Below, one piece after another: positions 6,929-10,703 of a stretch of DNA of 10,703 nt. The position numbers and the translations under genes are program-made. How positions within the stretch are numbered: position 1 is the stretch's first letter; each line of letters starts with the position of its first letter. Source of the DNA: JAUYQE01 sp035289745 (GTDB lineage Archaea; Nanobdellota; Nanobdellia; Woesearchaeales; GW2011-AR9); contig DATDWF010000034.1 of assembly GCA_035289745.1 (NCBI GenBank), positions 1 through 10,703 on the forward strand, read 5' to 3'. Under the pieces are notes generated by a model that made no database searches, was not told where the DNA came from, and saw only the letters and a program-made list of their open reading frames with translations.

Positions 6929-7084
6929 GTTCTCAAACACCTCCACGTGTTGATTATCCTTTTTGGTTATGAAGTGCTTGTCACAGATCCGCTCATCCTA
7001 TAAAATTTCCGAAATGCGCCTTCGAGAAGGCACTTTTTCGATTTTATAGGCAAACCTGCCGACTCTAGCATAAAACCTTAAAGT
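6929..7084 (-). promoter_or_regulatory. long structured 5' leader of the S-layer mRNA
   Basis: From the inferred start near 7084, the S-layer mRNA carries a leader of about 155 nt, much longer than those of other genes here. Its centre (7050-6997) is a 54-nt hairpin. The outer 10-bp stem is CCTATAAAAT with ATTTTATAGG. A middle stem is CGAAA/TTTCG, and the top stem GCCTT/AAGGC carries a four-base loop (CTCG on the RNA). A strong SD, GGAGGTG (6945-6939), follows. Stable leaders are common in surface-layer mRNAs and can lengthen mRNA life or tune translation; that role here is inference. Alternatively, each arm's TATAAAA could act as a second TATA box in either direction. Confidence 0.55.
6967..7071 (-). 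CDS. possible 34-codon leader ORF in the S-layer leader
   Basis: An ATG at 7071 opens a 34-codon frame that runs through the leader hairpin and ends with TAA at 6967, 38 nt before the S-layer ATG. It begins MLESAGLPIKSKK and ends RMSGSVTSTS. A weak AAGG lies a few bases before the ATG. The product matches no family I know, and a frame of this length is expected by chance fairly often. I list it only because it falls wholly inside a structured leader, where translation could affect folding. Confidence 0.15.
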   Translation of the reverse strand: MLESAGLPIKSKKCLLEGAFRKFYRMSGSVTSTS

Positions 7085-7104
7085 AACCTCTTCATACCAA
7101 AAAA

Positions 7105-7136
7105 CGATTTATAAGCCTTTCGCAAGGGAGAAAGGC
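7105..7136 (-). promoter_or_regulatory. S-layer promoter with adjacent inverted repeat
   Basis: The minus strand carries TTATAAAT (7114-7107), a near-consensus TATA box, preceded by the purine-rich GAAAGG expected of a BRE. The BRE is the right arm of a perfect 7-bp inverted repeat, GCCTTTC-N8-GAAAGGC (7136-7130 and 7121-7115 on this strand), ending one base from the TATA box. A dimeric regulator bound there would occlude or assist TFB/TBP. Initiation is expected near 7084. Confidence 0.6.
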
Positions 7137-7292
7137 ACAAAAAAGAGAAATTGAACAAGACTGTCCAAAAACGAAAAATTTTCTTTTTTTAGACGTTCAT
7201 CATCAAAGGATGATAAAAGCTCTCGCCAAGAACTTTGTTCCATATCACGCAGATTAACCAGGAGAACCATACTCAAAGGGAGCACACGTGTG
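7137..7292. other. divergent intergenic region with two small palindromes
   Basis: No gene is supported here. An AT-rich imperfect palindrome lies at 7163-7194 (GTC...GAAAA-A-TTTTC...GAC, with A5 opposite T7). A second, perfect one lies at 7199-7214 (ATCATC-AAAG-GATGAT). They sit between the divergent S-layer and helicase promoters and could be regulator sites or the remains of a short RNA. No C/D or other RNA boxes were found as a pair. Confidence 0.3.
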
Positions 7293-7354
7293 TTTATATA
7301 GTAATTGGTCCCTCGGGCTTAAGCGCGTACCGGTACTCAAAAGATAATCAAAAA
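7293..7354 (+). promoter_or_regulatory. TATA box and short leader of the helicase fragment
   Basis: TTTATATA at 7293-7300 is a good archaeal TATA box. It would start transcription near 7323, giving a leader of about 32 nt before the ATG at 7355, with no visible Shine-Dalgarno sequence. The promoter looks intact even though the gene behind it is truncated. Confidence 0.5.
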
Positions 7355-8017
7355 ATGAACCCCTCAGCTCTTCCTCTCCCTCAATTCTTCAAGGATTACT
7401 ATCACCAATTTACGCAGCTGACCCCCATCCAGGAAAAAGCGGTTACTGCCGGTGTTCTGGAGGGAAAGTCCCTGCTCGCCTGCGCTCCTACGGCTTCCGG
7501 AAAGACGCTTATTGCTACGATGGCCATAGCTTGGGCACTGGAAATGGGAAAAAAAGTAGTTTATTTAGTGCCGCTAAAAGCGCTCGCTGCCGAGAAACGG
7601 AAAGAATACGAGGCACTTTTGGCGAAGACTCCCTATCGAGTCGTTCAAGCCATCGGTGACGTTGATTCCCCAGAGGAGCATCTCAGTGAGTATGATGTGC
7701 TTATTCTCACTACGGAAAAGCTTGATGCCATCCTGCGCCACGGAGCCTCTTGGCTAACTGCCGTAAAAACCGTTGTTGTTGATGAAATTCATCTGCTGAA
7801 CGATCCAAGCCGCGGCCCAACGTTAGAGATACTATTAACTCTCTTGAAGAAGAGCATTGGAATGCAGAGCAATCTTCAAATCATTGGATTGTCAGCAACC
7901 ATAGGAAACCCCCAAGAGCTGGCAGAGTGGCTGGGAGCAGCATTGATCATGGATTCCTGGCGGCCGGTTGAATTAAAAAAAGGAATCTATTGCCAGGAGA
8001 AAGCAGAGTATTATTAG
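7355..8017 (+). pseudogene. Hel308-like DNA helicase, N-terminal RecA domain only
   Basis: This frame encodes 220 residues matching the start of Hel308, an archaeal superfamily-2 3'-5' DNA helicase that acts at stalled forks. Visible motifs, numbered from the ATG at 7355: Q-motif-like LTPIQEKAV (22-30), Walker A APTASGKT (44-51), motif Ia VPLKALAAEK (72-81), motif Ib region LTTEKLDA (118-125), Walker B DEIH (143-146), motif III GLSATIGN (178-185), and the RPVELKKG segment (203-210) that leads into RecA domain 2. The frame stops ten residues later. Hel308 is normally about 700 residues, so RecA2, the winged helix, the ratchet and the C-terminal domain are all absent, and the next gene begins on the opposite strand within 80 bp. 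Without RecA2 it cannot form the ATP site between the lobes and should not unwind DNA. A truncated pseudogene is most likely; a functional domain-only protein or an assembly join are alternatives. A longer form from an upstream ATG (7235) lacks family similarity and lies before the promoter. Confidence 0.8.
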
Positions 8018-8095
8018 TAAGACGTTAATTAAATAATAATAATAATAACTTAAGAATAAAAGCTTAGAAGAGAAGTTCGCCGAAGAGAATCTATA
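8018..8095. repeat. AT-rich junction with (AAT)n microsatellite
   Basis: Directly after the broken helicase there is a very AT-rich stretch with a TTAATTAA palindrome (8025-8032) and about 5.7 tandem AAT units (8032-8048). Beyond it comes the 3' end of the convergent glycosyltransferase gene. On the minus strand this reads as TTA repeats and may help end that transcript. It is the likely place where the rest of the helicase gene was lost. Confidence 0.55.
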
Positions 8096-9340
8096 TCATC
8101 GTTTGGAGGCATCCCCCAATACCTGTTTCAGAAAAGCAACTTTTTCTTTCAATTCATCTTTCCGAACATACTGCAAAGCAATGGCCTGCTCATAGCAGCG
8201 TATCGCTGCCTCCAACTCTGCTTGCTTTTCGTGGACAACGCCGAGGTTATAATAAACTCGCGCGCTCTTTGGATTCAGCTCGAGAGCTTTTTTTAGAGCA
8301 AATTGGGCCCCATCATATTCCCCCAGTTTTTCGTACACCGCTCCCAAATTGGTATATGCATCTAAAAACAAAGGGTTATAGTGAACAGCCAAAGAGAAAT
8401 ACTGTGCTGCTTTCTGCAGGTTGTCGCATTTAAAATAGCAGAATCCCAGCCCAAAATGGGCCTCGGCGGACTGCGGCTTTTTCTCCAAAACGCGTTGAAA
8501 CGTGAAAATCGCTTCATCAATCTTCCCTTGCTTCTGTTGAACAAGAGCAAGATTCAAAAGGGGGGTAATGGCCGTCTGATCAAGCTCTACTGCCCGCGCC
8601 AAAGAGTTTTCTGCCAAAGCAAACTCGCCCAGTTGCTTGTACTGGATGCCGAGTTCATAATGCGCTTTGGCATTGTGAGAGTCTTCCGCAACCTTTTTCT
8701 GGGTAATTGCAAGGTACTTTTCCGTTTTTGGGCGGCTGGTTTCTGCTCCGTAATGGTGTACGGGAACAGACAAAGTAAGAACTTTTCCCCGCTTCAGGAG
8801 CGCTTGCTCATCGATAAGCTCATGTATTTTGCCCTGGAAAGCAAGGCTTTCCTGGCGTTGAAAAAGCCGCACTTTTAGAGAGGGATACCATCCCTGAACG
8901 CTTTTTGCAAATGGATCATTCAAAACCGGCTGCCAGCCGCTGAGAGAAGAATCGTTGCTATAGTTCCTGGTGAGCATCCGAAACCCCGCAACACCCCCTT
9001 CGTTCACGGCTTCTTTTATCTTCTGGCCATCTTCTGGCTCCAGAACTTCATCAGCATCCAAGATTAAAATCCAATCGCCAGTGGCATATTTCAATGATTC
9101 ATTCCTGGCAGCCGCAAAATCATCGCACCATGTAAAATCATATACTTTAGCGCCAAAAGTGGAGGCAATCTCTTTTGTTTTATCAGTACTCCCCGTATCA
9201 ACTAAAATGATCTCATCGACAAGCTCCTGCACGGACCGCAAACATTGCCCCAAGAGAGCCTCCTCGTTTTTGGCAATCATGCACAGAGAGATTTTTGGCG
9301 AGACCTCCACCCCCAACTGGTTATCGCGCTTATTGGCCAT
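8096..9340 (-). CDS. family-2 glycosyltransferase with five C-terminal TPRs
   Basis: This is a 414-residue cytosolic protein. The GT-A glycosyltransferase domain (about 15-215) starts with KISLCMIAKNEE (16-27), then VDTGSTDKT (47-55), CDDFAAARN (72-80) and the metal/nucleotide-binding DAD at 95-97. It resembles SunS-like/TPR-linked GT2 enzymes, which transfer a sugar from a nucleotide donor. Acceptor and sugar are unknown. From about 225, five tetratricopeptide repeats follow (about 225-256, 258-289, 291-324, 326-358, 359-391), a scaffold for binding protein substrates or partners. I chose the ATG at 9340 (MANKRDNQLG): it overlaps the upstream gene's stop by 11 nt, as in a translationally coupled operon, and residues encoded further upstream are merely the upstream gene read in another frame. 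The catalytic core is a near copy of the one in the upstream gene. Role in glycosylating the S-layer or a surface polysaccharide is inferred from position. Confidence 0.88.
   Translation of the reverse strand: MANKRDNQLGVEVSPKISLCMIAKNEEALLGQCLRSVQELVDEIILVDTGSTDKTKEIASTFGAKVYDFTWCDDFAAARNESLKYATGDWILILDADEVLEPEDGQKIKEAVNEGGVAGFRMLTRNYSNDSSLSGWQPVLNDPFAKSVQGWYPSLKVRLFQRQESLAFQGKIHELIDEQALLKRGKVLTLSVPVHHYGAETSRPKTEKYLAITQKKVAEDSHNAKAHYELGIQYKQLGEFALAENSLARAVELDQTAITPLLNLALVQQKQGKIDEAIFTFQRVLEKKPQSAEAHFGLGFCYFKCDNLQKAAQYFSLAVHYNPLFLDAYTNLGAVYEKLGEYDGAQFALKKALELNPKSARVYYNLGVVHEKQAELEAAIRCYEQAIALQYVRKDELKEKVAFLKQVLGDASKR
9050..9295 (-). repeat. duplicated glycosyltransferase core, copy 1
   Basis: These 246 bp align without gaps to 10077-10322. 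The encoded 82 residues agree at about 68 positions by eye. A 44-bp block at 9159-9202 is identical to 10186-10229, third codon positions included. This points to recent tandem duplication or gene conversion between the two neighbouring genes. Confidence 0.85.
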
Positions 9341-10703
9341 TTTTGCTGAGTTTCTCTTGAATGTACCTGATTTGTTGGTGGAGCAACTCGCTTTGTGCCG
9401 AGCCCAGCTCCAAAGCTTTTTGATACGCTTTAAGTGCCTCCGAATAATTTTGAAGGAGAGAATGATTATACCCCAACGAACGGAGAATCCGCTCATCTTC
9501 GCTGATGGATGCTGCTTTTGACAATACTTCTATCGCTTCAGGAACTCGCCCTAAATCCCGCAGGCGATAACTTAAGTGCAGCAAGTATTCAATATTCTCC
9601 GGCTCGAGTCCGGCCGCTTTTTTACAATAATCGTACGCTTTTTCTTTGTCTCCAATAGAATTATAGTAAATTGCTACATCATTATAGCTCTTGGCATAGA
9701 ATGGATGCTCTTTGATGTTTTTAAAAGAAAGGTCGGAATAATACTTCTGTTTTTTAATGATGGACCCCCGTCCTTTCATTTCGTGATAATGATGGATGGC
9801 TGCTGGCAGTTTAGCCATTCTTTTAGTGGAACGAAGAACGGAAAACTTCACGGTTTCATGAACACAGAACTCAAAAGAAATGTCTTTCGAATTCTTAAAG
9901 AGCCGTAACACCTCGCAGGGGAAAAAGCCTTTGAATTTATCATTGGTTATTGGTACAAAATCAGGATGGGTCAAATAGATATTGGTGTAATGAAGCTGTA
10001 ATAGATAATACGCATCAGCTTCGCTTTCCCCGACAGCATTTCGGATCTTTTCAGCGCTCTCTGCATCAAGAGCTTCATCTGCATCGAGAACCAGAATCCA
10101 ATCTCCCGCCGCCTGCTGAAGCGCGGCATTTCTGGCAGCCGAAAAATCATCACACCATACAAAATCATAAACTTTGGCGCCAAAGGTGGAGGCAATCTCT
10201 TTTGTTTTATCAGTACTCCCCGTATCAACGAGAACAATTTCATCAACGAGCCCCTGCACGGACTGCAAACAGTGCCCCAGAATAGCCTCTTCGTTTTTGG
10301 TAATCATACAAAGAGAGATTTTGGGCCACTGCAGGAGTTTCTGGAAAGCTTCAAGAGATGTGTTCCTTAAGATCCATTGCCGGGCATAGGCGCCGGGCTG
10401 TTTTGAAAACCCTTTTTTTACCGTAACCGCGGTTTGATAGCGTTGTCTGACAACATCCAGTACTTTCTCGGCGTATTTTCCATAGGGATACGAGAAATGT
10501 TGCACTTTTGTGCCCGTCTGCTGCTCTATAAGCCTATCGGCAGCTTCAAGTTCAGAGAGGATACTCTTTTCATCGAGGGCCGCAAGGTTTTGGTGAGAAT
10601 AGGTGTGAGACCCAATAGAAAATCCTCGTTTTGAGAGCTCTCGGACCTGCTCCCAAGGTAAGAATTGTGAGTAGCTTTCAGAGGGGGGAGCTTTATTTTC
10701 GTT
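9330..10703 (-). CDS. polysaccharide deacetylase-glycosyltransferase-TPR fusion (5' end outside window)
   Basis: The frame is open from the right edge to the stop at 9330 and shows 457 residues; the N-terminus is missing. Visible residues 1-110 are the back part of a NodB-type polysaccharide deacetylase (carbohydrate esterase 4): FLPWEQVRELSKRGFSIGSH (14-33), the metal-binding SHTYSH motif (His33, His37) and the HFSYPYGKY loop (69-77). The first catalytic Asp motif would lie beyond the window. Residues 128-310 are a GT2 domain: KISLCMITKNEE (128-139), VDTGSTDKT (159-167), DAD at 207-209. Residues 336-431 hold about three degenerate TPRs. Starting the protein at the GTG at 10505 would cut the deacetylase in half and is wrong. 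CE4 enzymes remove N- or O-acetyl groups from glycans, and GT2 domains add sugars, so one chain could build and then trim a surface glycan; which glycan is unknown. Stop overlaps the next gene's ATG by 11 nt. Confidence 0.87.
   Translation of the reverse strand, partial: NENKAPPSESYSQFLPWEQVRELSKRGFSIGSHTYSHQNLAALDEKSILSELEAADRLIEQQTGTKVQHFSYPYGKYAEKVLDVVRQRYQTAVTVKKGFSKQPGAYARQWILRNTSLEAFQKLLQWPKISLCMITKNEEAILGHCLQSVQGLVDEIVLVDTGSTDKTKEIASTFGAKVYDFVWCDDFSAARNAALQQAAGDWILVLDADEALDAESAEKIRNAVGESEADAYYLLQLHYTNIYLTHPDFVPITNDKFKGFFPCEVLRLFKNSKDISFEFCVHETVKFSVLRSTKRMAKLPAAIHHYHEMKGRGSIIKKQKYYSDLSFKNIKEHPFYAKSYNDVAIYYNSIGDKEKAYDYCKKAAGLEPENIEYLLHLSYRLRDLGRVPEAIEVLSKAASISEDERILRSLGYNHSLLQNYSEALKAYQKALELGSAQSELLHQQIRYIQEKLSKNGQ
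10077..10322 (-). repeat. duplicated glycosyltransferase core, copy 2
   Basis: This is the partner of the segment at 9050-9295, in the same orientation about 1.0 kb away, inside the deacetylase fusion gene. Flanking parts (the deacetylase domain here, the five regular TPRs in the other gene) are not duplicated, so only the catalytic cores and, weakly, the TPR tails are related. Confidence 0.85.

Noticed and set aside
7196..7240. Box C/D guide RNA: ATGATGA on the minus strand near 7204
   Set aside because: No CTGA D box lies at the needed distance and no terminal stem is seen.
7235..7354. N-terminal extension of the helicase fragment from the ATG at 7235
   Set aside because: The 40 added residues do not resemble Hel308, and the best TATA box (7293-7300) lies inside this stretch.
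8052..8095. Possible remnant of helicase coding sequence after the stop
   Set aside because: A short charged reading exists in another frame, but it matches no Hel308 motif and is too short to judge.
9341..9496. Longer start for the second glycosyltransferase
   Set aside because: The extra 52 residues are an out-of-frame reading of the upstream gene's TPR tail; the ATG at 9340 fits the overlap and the domain start.
1..10703. CRISPR array, insertion sequence ends, integrase or attachment site
   Set aside because: No spaced direct repeats, transposase or recombinase motifs, or tRNA-end duplications were found in the window.

Overview
The window looks archaeal. The evidence is an S-layer glycoprotein of the archaeal S_layer_N/S_layer_C type, TATA-box promoters placed 20-30 bp before starts, oligo-T terminators, a Hel308-type helicase fragment, and a tRNA gene with a bulge-helix-bulge intron outside the anticodon loop. 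The mix of a methanococcal-like S-layer protein, small genes and conserved proteins of unknown function suggests a DPANN lineage (Woesearchaeota/Pacearchaeota/Nanoarchaeota type). That placement is inference; no rRNA or other marker gene is present.

Layout, left to right. Bases 1-120 are the 3' flank of the first gene. 121-1587 (-) encodes a 488-residue soluble helical protein that I do not recognise. 1676-2803 (-) encodes an MFS-type transporter. A 47-bp gap appears to hold two interleaved divergent TATA boxes, one for the transporter and one for the tRNA at 2851-3067 (+). The tRNA reads as tRNA-Val(GAC) and is interrupted by a 144-nt highly structured intron between tRNA positions 59 and 60 (T-loop). 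3092-4138 (-) encodes an AI-2E/PerM family membrane protein, convergent with the tRNA.

4289-6928 (-) encodes a secreted S-layer protein of about 879 residues with nine N-glycosylation sequons. It has a hairpin/T-tract terminator, a leader of about 155 nt carrying a 54-nt hairpin, and a strong TATA box next to an inverted repeat. Divergent from it, 7355-8017 (+) encodes only the first RecA domain of a Hel308-like helicase and is probably a truncated pseudogene.

8096-10703 (-) holds two overlapping genes. The upstream one, cut by the right edge, is a fusion of a polysaccharide deacetylase (NodB), a family-2 glycosyltransferase and TPRs. The downstream one is a paralogous glycosyltransferase with five TPRs. 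Their catalytic cores are nearly identical, which points to a recent tandem duplication or gene conversion.

The right half therefore concerns the cell envelope: a surface-layer protein with many sequons, and next to it glycan-building and glycan-modifying enzymes that could decorate it or an associated polysaccharide. The link is by proximity and is not proven. The most unusual item is the large, multi-hairpin T-loop tRNA intron.
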